This document shows, piece by piece, positions 48,886 through 63,362 of a stretch of 64,000 nt of DNA. A program made the position numbers and the translations under genes. A model generated the notes under the pieces. It had not been told where the DNA came from. It saw only the letters and a list, made by a program, of their open reading frames with translations, and did no database searches. Position 1 is the first letter of the stretch; each line of letters begins with the position of its first letter. Source of the stretch: Cycas panzhihuaensis (Eukaryota; Cycadophyta); assembly GCA_023213395.1 (NCBI GenBank), contig CM041465.1, positions 89,535,741 through 89,599,740 of the forward strand, given 5' to 3'.

Positions 48886-50179
48886 TGTTAATTTTTAGAA
48901 ATAATTATTCAAAATTATTAGTATAAATTAATTTCCAAAAGAAAAATTATTAGATTTTTTGGGCTATAACATGCTCTCTTCTTGGCTTTTAAGGGGATAC
49001 TTCTAATAGCTCTACTTTATTATTAGTCAGTTAAGCTTATTTCTCCTCTTGTTGCTTTCATTTCTTATTAATGTTTTAACCTCTTAGAGCTCTCCTTTGT
49101 TAGTAATTATGTTAATTCTTCTCTTACTCTCCCTTTCTTATTATTGTTTGAAATAACTTAGCCCTCTTACAAGCCTTTACATCGGTAATTTCTTAGGCTT
49201 TAACTTTAGGATTGGAGTAGTATCTTGCAAGTATCCTTGAAGAATTATTTTATATTAGATTTTTCTAAATACTTAAATGATTTTTAGGTTGTGATTTTAG
49301 GGAAGGTAGTATATTGGGTAGTTTTGACATTTGTTTCTTTCAATCTATTTTATTCAAAGGGATGAAAATCATATCTTAAAAATATTTGTTAAGACATCCC
49401 CCTTCCTTTCAATCTTTATACTATTTTTTTATCAAGAAGATCATAAAACCTTCAAAAAATAGAAAGACGTACAAATGATGAAGCTTTTTAAAATAACTAA
49501 TGAATTTTAGAGTAAACCCATGTAATTCATACTTATAACTCTTCCAACTACTTATTTTCTTATTTGCTTCCCTTATTTGTGTTTGTTTTTTTGTATTTCA
49601 AATAAAAGAAAAGAAAGAAGAAACACTTAGTAAATGAATATGAATTTCCTAAGATTCCTAATTATGTATAAATTTATGAAAATAACTCATTTGAAAAAAA
49701 GAAAAGATAGTTGCCTTTATCCTTTTATTAAATAGTAAAAGGGTGTTTGGAACCTATACTTTCATTTGATTCCTTAGATTACTACCTTACTTATCTAATC
49801 TACTTACTAGATTGATGGTAAGTGGGAGATTTTTGTCTTAGGAATTAAATAGAAGTATCGTTACCCCAAATACTTGCACATATACCACCCTCTTTAAAAA
49901 GGTTTAGGGCATTATAGAGGTAACTATGTCCCTCCTATAAGGTCTTGATTTCTAAGGCATGAGTTAGGGAGGGGAGTAACTTTTATAATCTAATAGCTCC
50001 TCCTACAATTTCTTCACTAAAATTAATTATTAAAAGTTTTATTTTTTAAAGATAAATAAAGATATTATATTAAATATAAATAATATATTCACATTCAATT
50101 ATCAACTACTTATAACCTAGTATTTTAGATATAAGGCATTAATGATATTGATGAGAATATTAGATAGATTTTTCTTTAG
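48886..50179. other. AT-rich stretch without recognised gene
   Basis: No supported ORF or domain on either strand; ordinary AT-rich sequence with short homopolymers. Confidence 0.5.
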
Positions 50180-50660
50180 AATCTTATGAAGAGAATTAAA
50201 GTGAGATGAATGTTGCAACCATAGGCAGATCTCCTTTTGGATGTGGCCAAAAGTATTGTTGAACATTAGAATAGAGGCTTAAAAGTGTGTCATATTAAAA
50301 GTCTTCCATATTTCATATATGGTAGTCTTAATGATTATAAATTAGAGATCTATTAGATGGTAATGATTTTGAAACCATTCATAAGTAAGTGACCAACTTT
50401 TTTTAATGATAAATTGATGAAGTAGTATTTGGATATTATGGAGATTAGATAATCCTTGATCAAGATCAAAACTCTAAAAAATCATGACCTACAACTCTTA
50501 AGTCAATGGACAGTGCCACTACATATACTTGATGGAATCTTCTTGATTACCACAAATAGGACAAGAAGATTCTCTTTGAACATGACATCTTTCCTAGTTA
50601 GCTTAATGGATGAATTTCTTATGGGTAATACACTAGTGAGTAACATAGGTTTTTCTTTTT
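50180..50660 (-). pseudogene. Possible zf-RVT remnant of a LINE-like element
   Basis: The minus strand reads ESSCPICGNQEDSIKYM, stop, WHCPL at about 50505-50580. C-X2-C followed about 14 residues later by H-C is the zf-RVT pattern found after RT in plant LINEs. The stop again falls at a likely Trp. Flanking frames are too broken to confirm an RT. It could be chance similarity. Confidence 0.4.
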
Positions 50661-50996
50661 TTTGATAATGATATTATATTAAAATTATTGGAAAAGTATC
50701 ATTTAAACACTAATACAACCTTAAAGCATGGGTTTATTTATTAGGTACTATATATATTAATGAATCATATTTAAAAATAAAAGATTAAATAATGAATATT
50801 ATTAAAAATTTTAATGTTATAAATCATACCTAATCTTTCCTTTTCCATGATAGAAATTTTACTTTGTCAAAGTAAATTTTTAATTGGCAAATTATATATG
50901 ATAATCCATACTTTCATCCCCTTGTTATTCTAATATATGACTAATAGTATACAATGAAGTAACCATATGTACACATAAGGGTTTGCTTAAAAATAG
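50661..50996. other. AT-rich stretch starting with a T8 run
   Basis: TTTTCTTTTTTTTGATAATG near 50651-50670 would be a minus-strand A-tail end of a LINE. Nothing further is recognisable. Confidence 0.3.
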
Positions 50997-51129
50997 GAAC
51001 TTTGTGTTTGGTCCCTAGTCTACCTTTTTCTTTAGTAGTTTGAAAGGTAATCACTAATCCATGGTCTAGTTCTAGAGCATATCCTTCACTAATAAGTATT
51101 CCAATATGATATATATTTATATCTATATA

Positions 51130-51213
<84 letters not shown>

Positions 51214-51326
51214 CTTTATATTTGGTCCCTAGTCCACCTTTTTCTTTAACAGTTTGAAAGGTAATCACTAATCCATGGTCTAGTTCTAGGGCATATCCTT
51301 CACTAATAAGTATTCCAATGTGATAT
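50997..51326. repeat. Direct duplication of about 115 bp separated by (TA)n palindrome
   Basis: Copy 1 (50997 to about 51112) and copy 2 (51211 to about 51326) share GAACTTT...GGTCCCTAGTC and CACTAATCCATGGTCTAGTT segments with only a few differences. The offset is 214 bp. TA-rich repeats follow each copy. Confidence 0.88.
51131..51216. repeat. (TA)n with perfect 42-nt palindrome
   Basis: AAGTTC (51175-51180), 30 nt of AT, then GAACTT (51211-51216) is a perfect palindrome, preceded by a further TA run. Confidence 0.9.
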
Positions 51327-51385
51327 ATATATCTATATCTATCTATATATATAGATATAGATATAGATATAGATATATAGATATA
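51327..51385. repeat. TATC/GATA-type microsatellite
   Basis: ATATCTATATCTATCTATAT turning into ATAGATATAGATATAG: the strand bias flips midway, so the stretch is itself close to palindromic. Confidence 0.85.
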
Positions 51386-54339
<2,954 letters not shown>

Positions 54340-54439
54340 AATGATCCTACATCATCCTCCCCTACTTATAAAAAGAATTAAGCATACATTTAATGAGCTC
54401 TCACTTATTCTCCTTCTCAAATTATTTCCACATCTTTAC

Positions 54440-54600
54440 ATCTAACCTTTTTACACCTACTTCAAGTATCCAAGTACTATCTTCTGATGGTAAACCTTAC
54501 CAATTGATAAGGTATCAATTATATGTTCTTGTCTCAACTCAGTCACTTGCTTATCTAATATTATTTCTATCTTTTCTCTTGTCTTATTTGGCACTTGTTT
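54440..54600 (-). pseudogene. Chromodomain of element G (frameshifted)
   Basis: Two frames together give IEIILDKQVTELRQEHII and then YLINW, stop, GLPSEDSTWILE. The W...GL...STW pattern is the chromodomain signature at the end of chromovirus integrases. There it binds modified histones and guides insertion. A frameshift lies near 54510 and a stop replaces a basic residue. Confidence 0.72.
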
Positions 54601-56300
54601 CTACCAATCCCTATTTTCTTTGTATTTAATTTTCATCTAGATAATAAGCATATAAATTTATAATATTTAACATGGGAGAAATACCAAACTCATCAAATAA
54701 CTCAATTTTATAAGCATTTAGATTTATCTTCTTAAATATATTTCATGATCCTTTCTTCTTAAATTTAAGTTTCTTATAAGCTTCCCTTGTAAACCTTTCC
54801 TTTCATAAATAAACCATTACAAGATATTCCTTATTAAATTCTTATGCTCTTTTTATTTAATCAACTATTTTTTTGTAATTCTAAGAAATGATTTATAACT
54901 ACTATTGAATTCTCTTATGAATTTGTTTAATCCTCTTAACAAGTGCTTCAACATCATCACTTACATGTTCATTTATAGGTAATGGAACTAAATCTAGATT
55001 AGTCTTTTCTATCATACTATAAACCACGAAGAAATATGGTTTAGCAATAGATTCATTTATAGAGCTATTATAAGAAAATTTAGCCTATGGTTATATATTA
55101 TCCTATTACTTGAGTTTATCATCAACTAGGCTTCTCAAGAGAATCCCAAATGGTCTATTTACTACTTTAGTTTAACCATCTATCTAAGAGTGATAAGAAT
55201 TATTGAGTTGTAACGTAGTATTCAATTTTTTCCACAATATTTGCTAGAAATAACATAAAAATATTGTAAACCTATTAGAAGTAACACTTCTTGGTAAACC
55301 ATGAAGTCTTATAATCTCTTTGAAAATTAAATCTATAATTTTATTTACATCACTCATCTTCTTACATAATAGACAATGCACCATCTTAGAGAATCAATCC
55401 ACAACCATAAAAATATAATTATTTCCATGTTGGGTAGTAAGAAATGTAAGCATAAAATTTATTGAAATATCAACCCAAGGTGATATAGGAATTATTAAAG
55501 TCTAATATAAACCTATATTTTAAGCTTTCCCCTTTATTAATTAACAAACTCTATATCTTTCCACAAATTTAGTAATCTACCTTTGCATTTTAATCTAAAA
55601 ACGCCTTTCATCCACTAGAGTATAAGCCTCATCTTAACTAAAATTAACCTCTAAGACCTCCACAATATAACCCACAAATGATGGTTTCTCTCTTGTGTTA
55701 TTAGGTGTGCATAACCTTTTGACTTTGAATAGGCAACTTTCCTACAAAAAGTAGTCATCAAAATTGTTTTCTCTAGGTACCAATTAGTTCCCAAATAATT
55801 CATCACTTTAGCAAAGTATTTATCTTAAGCACAACTTTCTCAAATTATTTCAAAATATATAACATCATTTTATTATGCAATAAATAACTTTAATATATCT
55901 CTCTACTAGATGCATCTACTACTTAATTAGATTTTCCATATTTATGATTAATTACAAAGGAATAACTCTAAATGTATTATACCCATTAACATGCCCAACA
56001 CTAAGCTTGCTCTGTGAATTAGTAAACTTTAAATCTTGATCATTTTTTTAAAGTATAAATTCCTTAGGAAGTAAACAATGTCTCTAAAACTTTAATGCTT
56101 ATGCTAAAGCATAAAACTCTATATTATATGTGAAATATCTCTTCTTTGCTTTATTTAACTTCTTACTAAAAAATGTGATTAGTTTCCCTTCTTAACTAAG
56201 CAAAACACCCAATGCTTACCTTAAATAAATCATGTTTAACTTTTAAAAATTTATTAAAGTTTGGTAATTCTAATGTTACTAATTTTGTAATCTCTCTTTA
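54601..56300 (-). pseudogene. RNase H and integrase of element G (decayed)
   Basis: RNase H remnants occupy about 55900-56300. The integrase zinc region and core follow (about 55100-55700), with DGxTKVVNRPFGILLRSLV near 55150. The distal part shows FSYNSSINES, PYFFVVYSM and the DLVPLP block (near 54960-55080), KRIKQIHKRI, YLVMVYLxKERF (near 54790), then NAYKIELFDEFGISPMLNIINLY near 54640-54740. The order and motifs fit plant chromovirus integrase. Catalytic residues could not all be placed because of frameshifts. Confidence 0.78.
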
Positions 56301-57110
56301 ATAATCCAAAGCTTACTTGGGCTTCTCTTAACCACTTGAATGCACTTCTCTTAGTACAATCTATAATTAGTGTAGTAATGCCACTAAAATTTCTAACAAA
56401 GTTTCTATAAAAACTTTTCATACCATAGAAATTTCTAATCCCAGTAACATTAGTTGGAGTCAGTTATTTAATAATATCCCTTACCTTAGAAGGATCCATT
56501 GATAGTCCCTCTCACGAGATAATAAATCCCAAGTATACTAGATAGTTATGCATAAAGCTATCTTTTTTAAGGTGCACATATAACTTCTCCTTTTAAAGTA
56601 GATCAAAGACCATCTATAAATGTCTTAAGCGTTTCTCCTTAGATTTACTGAATATAAATATATCATTAAAGTAAATAACCATAAATTTACTATGATATGG
56701 CTTTAATACCATATTTATCAATCTTATGAATGTGTTTGGTATGTTTATAAGCCTAAATGGCATGATTATCTATTCGTACAAGACATTTTTAGTCTTGAAT
56801 ATAATCTTTTATTTATCTCCTTCTTAAATACAAGTCTAATGATAACCACTTTAAAGATTGATCTTAAAAACATCCTTTGCTCTTACTAGCATTTCCATCA
56901 TATTATCCCATTCTTAGTAAAAGAAAATGATATATAATCATAGCTTTATTAATGGCTCTTAAACTAATACATAGTCTCTAAGTTCCAGTATTCTTTAGGG
57001 TAAATAATATAAGTTTAAAATGCAGGCTTAAGCTTTCCTTTAATAGACCTTTCTCTAATAATTCTTGTACCTACCTATTAATATCTATATGCTTTAGAAG
57101 ACTTAATCTA
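56301..57110 (-). pseudogene. Reverse transcriptase of element G (decayed)
   Basis: Blocks in order leftward: SGYHxTCIxEGDK (near 56840), IMPFRLINIPNTFIRLINMVLKPY (near 56700-56770), then VIYFNDIFIFSKSKEKRLRHLQMVFDLL and YLVYLGFIISREGLSMDPSKV (near 56500-56550). The canonical FDD is FND here: the first catalytic Asp codon is AAT on the minus strand (plus strand 56665-56667). The polymerase would be dead even without the stops. Confidence 0.84.
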
Positions 57111-57118
57111 TGGGATGC

Positions 57119-57439
57119 CTAATTAGGAAGTTTTAATCTAGGAATTAATATAATGTGATAAGTAACATTCCTCAATTGGGGCAACCTTACTGGTAACTCT
57201 TTAGGCATAACATCTTTATATTTATCTAAAATATTCTTTACATCTTTGGACATTAGTTCACAAGGTTTATCTACAATCCTCTTGAAATATACACTAGTTG
57301 CATGCACTTCCTTTATAAACTTATTCTTAGAAAGGCCTATAATATCCAACTTCTCACCTCTTATAGGTCTTAACTTGAATCTTTTGCCTTTCTTAGATAT
57401 AGAGTATGATTTCCTTCTCCTGTCATGGAAAGCTCTCAA
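57119..57439 (-). pseudogene. Protease-RT junction of element G (longest open part)
   Basis: The 106-residue open stretch reads MRAFHDRRRKSYSISKKGKRF...LRPIRGEKLDII, the segment after the protease. It ends with ILDKYKDVMPKELPVRLPQLRNVTYHI, the N-terminal RT lead-in shared by many plant gypsy elements (KDVMPKELP...LPP.R.VDH.I). It is open by chance preservation and is not a gene of its own. Confidence 0.8.
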
Positions 57440-58178
57440 ATCAAACTACTAGCATCTTCTTGATAATAAGTGACATACATTAATAGGAATAACTTCATAC
57501 CATACTTTATCCTTATAATATTATATTTGAAATGCAATTAAATATTTCTCCTTAGTAATAATTTTAGCTCATTTCTTAAATAAAGACATTTTGTAGGGTA
57601 ACTCATGCCTTTCACATGAAAGCTTTAACTCATATACAACATTTGCAACTAATATATTCCCATAGTTACCTCTATTAACAATCACTTTAAAAGCCTTAAC
57701 TCTGATTTCATAATGATCATTAAATATTTGGTTTATGTCCTTAATGTTTTATTTATCAATATATTTTTCCTTGCCTATGTTAACTCTTAATTATATTTGA
57801 TTCACTAAGATTTATTTTATGTAACTAGATGTAGAAGGTATTAGGATTCTACCCATTTTATCTTCCTACATCATATTCGATCTAACCTCTCTACTTCTTA
57901 TTCTATCTTCACTTCTTAAGGTATATTTATATGTCCTACGTCCTTCTTATCTATAACTAAAACATTTGTGAATTCTCCTTAGTGCATGATTTCCACCACT
58001 AAATTCACAAACTCTTAAATGAAAATAATTATCTCTATCCCTTCTTCTTCAAGCAGCAGAATCACCCCCTACTTTAGGTAGTAAATATATCCTAGAAGAC
58101 TCTAGCCTCTTAGATCTAGGATTATTTCTAGGAATTATAAGTCTAAAGACCCCATGCCCTCTTTACTATGGTGCTCTT
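57440..58178 (-). pseudogene. Gag end and protease of element G (decayed)
   Basis: Minus-strand reading gives FKVIVNRGNYGNILVANVVYELKLSCERHELPYKMS (about 57600-57700). This corresponds to the VxxDxGSxxN active site of gypsy proteases with the catalytic Asp changed to Asn. IAFQIxYYKDKVWYEVIPINVCHLL follows. The upstream part to 58178 (RLIIPRNNPRSKRLESSR...) is the Gag tail, with no intact zinc knuckle. It is cut by the LTR of D. Confidence 0.68.
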
Positions 58179-58647
58179 TGATAGAAGAATTAATGATAGA
58201 TTTTATTAATTCATTAAGCATACATTGTATTATATTCATGTAATATTTTGTACATAGTTTATATTGAGGGCTTTTTTATCATAAAAGGGTTAAGTCATAA
58301 CTTAATTTTATGAACCTGAGTATGTGGAGCTTTATTTGTTGATAATATTACATTATTATAAATTTGATTTAATCATGTAAGGTGCCAATTGTCACCTTGT
58401 ATGATCTTACATTTGATATTCTCCATATGCATTACAATAGCCTCTTTTATTCTTTATATGAGGCTTTCTTCTATATAATATTTTTCATGTAATGTACTTC
58501 AATGAACATGAATTAATATAAGTGATCTAACATTGGAGCATTGCAAGAAATTCAATCATTTCATGTGTTTTTTCATTAATTGAGTAATTTGTTGGTGTTC
58601 ATGAGTCTTAAACCTAGGCTAAAAATAGGTAGATCTCTCCTCTTTCA
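58179..58647 (+). repeat. 5' LTR of copia element D (about 469 bp)
   Basis: Starts TGATAGAAGAATTAATG where the gypsy reading ends, and finishes CTCCTCTTTCA before the PBS. The partner LTR is off-window, so the left edge rests on the TG, the length and the end of G homology. Confidence 0.7.
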
Positions 58648-58649
58648 TT

Positions 58650-58662
58650 TGGTATTAGAGTC
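58650..58662 (+). promoter_or_regulatory. Primer binding site of element D
   Basis: TGGTATTAGAGTC, the Met-tRNA site with two C->T changes, 2 nt after the LTR. Confidence 0.83.
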
Positions 58663-60440
58663 AGGTTTCTAGCCAACTTTCAACTATTACAACCTCCTTT
58701 GTTATAAAAGATGCCATTCTCATTAAGTAAAGAGTAGATCCTTTAATAGAGCTTTAATCTCTATTTGAAAAATAGATAGTTGAACCTTTAATCAATAACC
58801 TTTGTTATGGTACTTTGTACTTACCATAAACACTTAATACTTACTCTATTTAATCACCATTTTTTTTCTCTCTTCTATATACTAAGTTTATTTGAGGACT
58901 AGGAACTCTGTATATGGCTCTTTTACTTCTCTATTCATTATTACTTTGTTCTTGATCAAGGATCTAGCTATAACCTGTAGTAGTGCATCTCTACCTTTTG
59001 TAAAATGTTTTTATAATTTCAAGCCATATTATGGCTAATGATTTTTGTGACAACCTCTATTAAACCTTCACAGCCTCCACTTTGGTGAATGCTATTAACT
59101 TCTACATGATTTCATGGCTACATAGTGATGTCTCTCTATTGTTTACCCCTTTTGTGGCATCTCTATGTGGTTATCATTTATTATTGGCATCTCTACATGG
59201 ATGGCATTCTTTTGTGGCATCTCTACATGGCCTTATGTGGTCTTTATATGGGTCTACTAAGTACTTAGTCTATGTCATGGCCTTTGCATTCCTCTATGTA
59301 GGATGCCTAATTAATTATTACATTTTTTGTGGGATCTTTAGTGTCAACCTATGTGTAATTTACACTATATTTCATTGGTTGTTAGATCCTCTATGGTGAT
59401 TCATTTGGGCTACCATCTATGTGAAGACACCTATTTTTTATATTACATTACATTAAGACTGATGATATAGCCTAAAAGTTGGGTGTAGGAGACTGACAGT
59501 GATCTAGAGGTGAGAATTTGATTGATAGCATTGAGAATTCCATTGATCTACTATAAACAAAGGATTTAGATCAAGTTTCTAGCTTCAATTCATTCTTTCT
59601 TAATATTGGACTACTGAAACTACACCATATGAACACTCATTCTAATCCTGGTAGAGTCATCTCTATAATAGAGAAGATAGATTAAGATTTTACAACTTCG
59701 ATAGAGAGAACTAATCCCTTGTATCTAAATTATGTCATTATTTTTTTTTAAATCTCACTATTTATTTATTTATTTTATAAAGTTTAAAAACTTAAGGTTA
59801 TTTAGATTAATATATTCATAGAATATTCCATATTTAGTAAAGATCCCTAACCTAAAGTTGTTTCTTTTTTTTAAATTTTAATCATTTTTTGAGGTTTTTT
59901 AATTTTTACAGCTTAAAATATGAAATTTAATTTTTTAATCATAAAATCTTTAAAAAATTAATTAAAAACATTAAAAAGGATAATACTTAACCACCCAATT
60001 ATTAGCCTTATAAGGGGAATAATTAGAAACCCCAAAGTTACCACTATATATATACTAGTGGTTTTTCTTGAATTGTATGGATATTAGAGAGGTCCATTAG
60101 CTATCATGTGTATTAAGTGGTAGGTTGAGGTGTTATACCCAAAACCTTGGAGTTTGAAGACCAGGCTAGACCTAAAGGGGATGAACACCTTAGTTGTAAG
60201 TATACCTTTAAACAAAGATCTATTGTTTAGGCTATAAATCTGGTGTAGGTGGGTCAATAGTGTTAGGGGGATGGTTGAGCCTTCCATAGTGCCCACATAC
60301 CTTTGGGTATATTAGGTCCCTGAGATGCCACTTGTCAGTAGGTATGCCATTAGATAGAATCATCTCAATTACTAAAGGCTATTAGGATTGGAGACACTAA
60401 GACATAGATCCTAGATTAGCATACCATTTTTTAAGTAAAT
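58663..60440 (+). other. Long leader of element D
   Basis: About 1.8 kb without a recognised domain. It contains three imperfect copies of GGCATCTCTACATGG (59156-59232) and an AT-rich part (59735-60000). The open stretch 59082-59399 has no support as a gene. Confidence 0.45.
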
Positions 60441-61530
60441 AAGATATATATTAGACATCATGGTACTTCAAATGATCATAGTTAATACTATTAAACTTTT
60501 TGGTAGTGATAATTTCTTAGCTTGGAAGAAATAAGTCAAGAATATATTGATAATAAATAAACTTTTACCTTATGTTTCTAGAAAAAATCTTTAGCTAGTT
60601 CAAATTCAAGATCTTAATAATCTTGATAACCTCATTCCTCCTTATCCTGATATTGTAGTTGCCTTTGAAGAGTTTGACGAAATTACCATTTCATTTTTAC
60701 ACCTGTCTTATGAAGATAATATAGACTAGAATATTGAATTTGCCCCTACCTCCACTAATGCTTAGAATATCATATGTTCACTCTATGAGAGGAAGGATAA
60801 TACTAGGGTAGTGATGCTCAAAGCCCAACTTTACTCCATTCCATTTATAGTATCTATAATAGCTTAGTTATCTTAGATTAAAGTATTTAAGAATTAATTG
60901 ATAGTGAGGAGTCAATCATTAGATGATAGTGACCTCGTATCTTGCATTATCAATGTTTTGCCACCTAGTTATAACTCCCTTATATCCAATCTATTACATT
61001 TAAATCAACTTACTACTATTGATTTTAACATATTTAAGGGCCTACTACTCTAAGAAGAATGTATTCAAAATTATTTAGGGAATCAAGATACTTCCTCTTC
61101 CACAATAACATTCACAGCCTGGCATAGAGGAAGACAACAATATCCATAGTGGACATATCAATTTGGTTCAATGAATTTGAACCAGTAGTTATATTAACCA
61201 TGTCAGCCTCAACCACCTTATAAACCTCATGTTCTTTATTACTATTATAGTAAACCTAGATATATAGTACCTAATTATACGAAAATGAGAGCTAACCTTC
61301 AATAACAATAGTTTTAGAACCACTTATTATGTTAGGTACTCAAAATTATGGATGTGGAAATTATTAGGGACCATAGAGATAAAATTAGCTAAATTACTAG
61401 GGACTAAGGAGACAAAAGCAAAATGCTCCTTAGAGGAACCAACAAAATATGAATCAAAACTAGAGACATAATCAAAGAGGCCATATAATCAACTCTTAAA
61501 ATCTTTTCTTTATTGTTTTATCAACTCATC
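60441..61530 (+). pseudogene. Gag of copia element D (decayed)
   Basis: The reading begins near MIIVNTIKLFGSDNFLAWKK and continues with LYERKDNTRVVMLKAQLYSI and SDLVSCIINVLPPSYNSLISNLL, blocks of the copia UBN2-type Gag. A Gln/Tyr/Pro-rich tail follows. No intact zinc knuckle was found. Stops fall at likely Trp/Gln sites. Confidence 0.78.
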
Positions 61531-62713
61531 ATTATAACATTTCCTGGTTGATTAATTCAGGTGCCTCTCAACATATGGCTAGTTCAAAGAACTCCTCGCT
61601 ACTACAAGATAAATTTAGGATTAATATGTCACTTTTGGAGATGATGTTATTCTAGAGGTTACTAAGATTGGTAATGTCCCTATTTCATTGAAGAATTCAA
61701 ATACTTCATATCATTTCAATAATATTTGTTATATACTTGGTATGACACACAACCTATTATCAGTTAACTAGATAAATAAACAAAACTTTAATGTTTTGTT
61801 TAGCCCTCTTGGAAAATGCCTAATTACATATCTGAAGGAAAAACTAATTACCTTAGGATATGAAGACTAGGGACTATACAAGCTTGATACTGTAACCAAA
61901 CCATTGATCTAGTTACATGAATTTAGTTCTCAAAGTAATTTAACTTCCACTTTTAATCCTTCTACTTCAATATTAGATTCAGATGATCAATTTGTTTCAA
62001 AGGCATATCTTTCTCCCAGACTTCTAAAAGATAAGTTATGGCATTGACACCTAGGTCACTTGAACATAAACAACTTTCATCTACTTTATAAATTAAATAT
62101 AGTGCATGGTATATCGAATATAAAGTAGACTAAATATATTTGTAAGGCTTGTGTTATGGGAAAATATCATTAGGATCCTTTCAGGTCAAATGGAAAAGCT
62201 TCATATGCTAATGAACCTTTAGGCTTGGTACATTGAGATATCTATGAGCCCATATCCCAGACATCTTTTAGAGGTTATCATTATTTCATTATGTTTATTA
62301 ATGATTACTTTAGAAAATTATAGGTATATTTCCTAAAGTAAAAATTAAAAGCCTTTGATAAATTAAAAGAGTTTAAGTATGGTGCTAAACTTAAATCTGG
62401 AAAACCACTAAAAATTATTTATTATGATAATGGAAGTGAATATATATCAAATGAGTTCACCCAATTCTATAAGGATAATGAAATCAAATGTTAATTTTTT
62501 ACCCCATACATACCTCAGTAAAAAGGAGTTACTAAGAGAATGAATTAGACCTTAGTTAATAAAGGCAAAGTCATGCTTATTGCTAAGAATTTAGGATTTT
62601 AATTCTAGGCTAAATCCCTTCATACAATAGCATATATGATAAATAGAAGTCTAACTAAGGTAGTATTAAATATTACTCTTGAGGAGGCATGGTTATGTCA
62701 AAGCTTATGATCT
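61531..62713 (+). pseudogene. Protease and integrase (partial) of copia element D
   Basis: The protease active site reads WLINSGASQHMASS (61545 on). The catalytic Asp is Asn (AAT, 61554-61556). The pre-integrase region reads LGHLNINNFHLLYKLNIVHG and CKACVMGKYH (near 62050-62170). The core has LVHxDIYEPIS, YYDNGSEYISNEF (near 62420) and GVTKRMNxTL (near 62530), where the catalytic Glu is Lys. Both substitutions are G->A changes. The reading ends at EEAWLCQSL near 62700, where E is inserted. Confidence 0.84.
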
Positions 62714-63362
62714 TATTGAGAAGATAAGGTCCCAACCCTTAAACTGCCACCAAGATCTAAACTATTCTTGCAACTAGTTATAGGAATGGAAACTAAAATT
62801 TAACATGCAAGTTCTTAAACTAGAGATAAAATAATAAAATGAACAAGAAAGCCAAGCATCACATGTACACCCAATATAACATGGTAAAACCCTAGTAGTA
62901 TGTTAGGGAAACATCCACACAAGAAAGGTATCGATCTTTTTTATTGTAGAATGGAGAAAATGTACATAATCCTGTAGCAAAGTGCTCACAGTAATAACAA
63001 CCATTCACCCAACTCCTTACAGTACATTGAACACTGTCAACATAATAAAAAATACCCTAAATTAGGCTACATGAGAGGGTCATCTAAGGCACAAATCTCA
63101 ACCGTAGAATCTAGGTTATTTTGAGAGAATGACCCTGATTCTCTTTATAATTTAATATACTTTCCAGTGCTAAAATTTTGGGTCGTGGGCTATCGCCCCC
63201 AAACCCCTTCTTTGTGGGGAGCGTTCCATGCCCCTTGAATCCTCCTCACCAAGGGGGGATCCTGCCCCCCTTAAAACTGCATGAGGAAGGTTTGTAGGAG
63301 AAACTGTGCTGCCAACATGTCAAAATTTTAGCCTTAAACCATTGTTGTCATATTACCTAATA
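62714..63362 (-). repeat. 3' LTR of copia element E (649 bp)
   Basis: Plus-strand ends TATTGAG...CCTAATA; compared with the solo LTR (TGTTGAG...CCCAACA) each end carries transitions. A GC-rich block (63181-63300) holds runs of C and G. The adjacent internal sequence (minus strand ...AAGGTAGACAT) is a worn polypurine tract. Confidence 0.86.

Larger units (their letters stand above)
54400..58178 (-). mobile_element. Ty3/gypsy chromovirus G, partial
   Basis: The minus strand carries the gag end, protease, RT, RNase H, integrase and a C-terminal chromodomain, the chromovirus order. It is cut at 58178 by copia element D, so gag and the 5' LTR lie right of the window. No 3' LTR is visible; the region where it should start is occupied by the compound microsatellite. 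Stops and frameshifts are frequent. Confidence 0.85.
58179..62713 (+). mobile_element. Ty1/copia retrotransposon D, 5' part (inserted in G, interrupted by E)
   Basis: LTR, PBS, long leader, gag, protease and the first part of integrase on the plus strand. It begins within the minus-strand gag of chromovirus G and is broken in integrase at 62713 by element E. Its RT, RNase H and 3' LTR must lie right of the window. Very dense nonsense codons make it one of the older copia copies here. Confidence 0.83.

Noticed and set aside
59082-59399. 105-codon hydrophobic ORF
   Set aside because: Low-complexity, lies in the leader of copia D, and has no domain or gene context.
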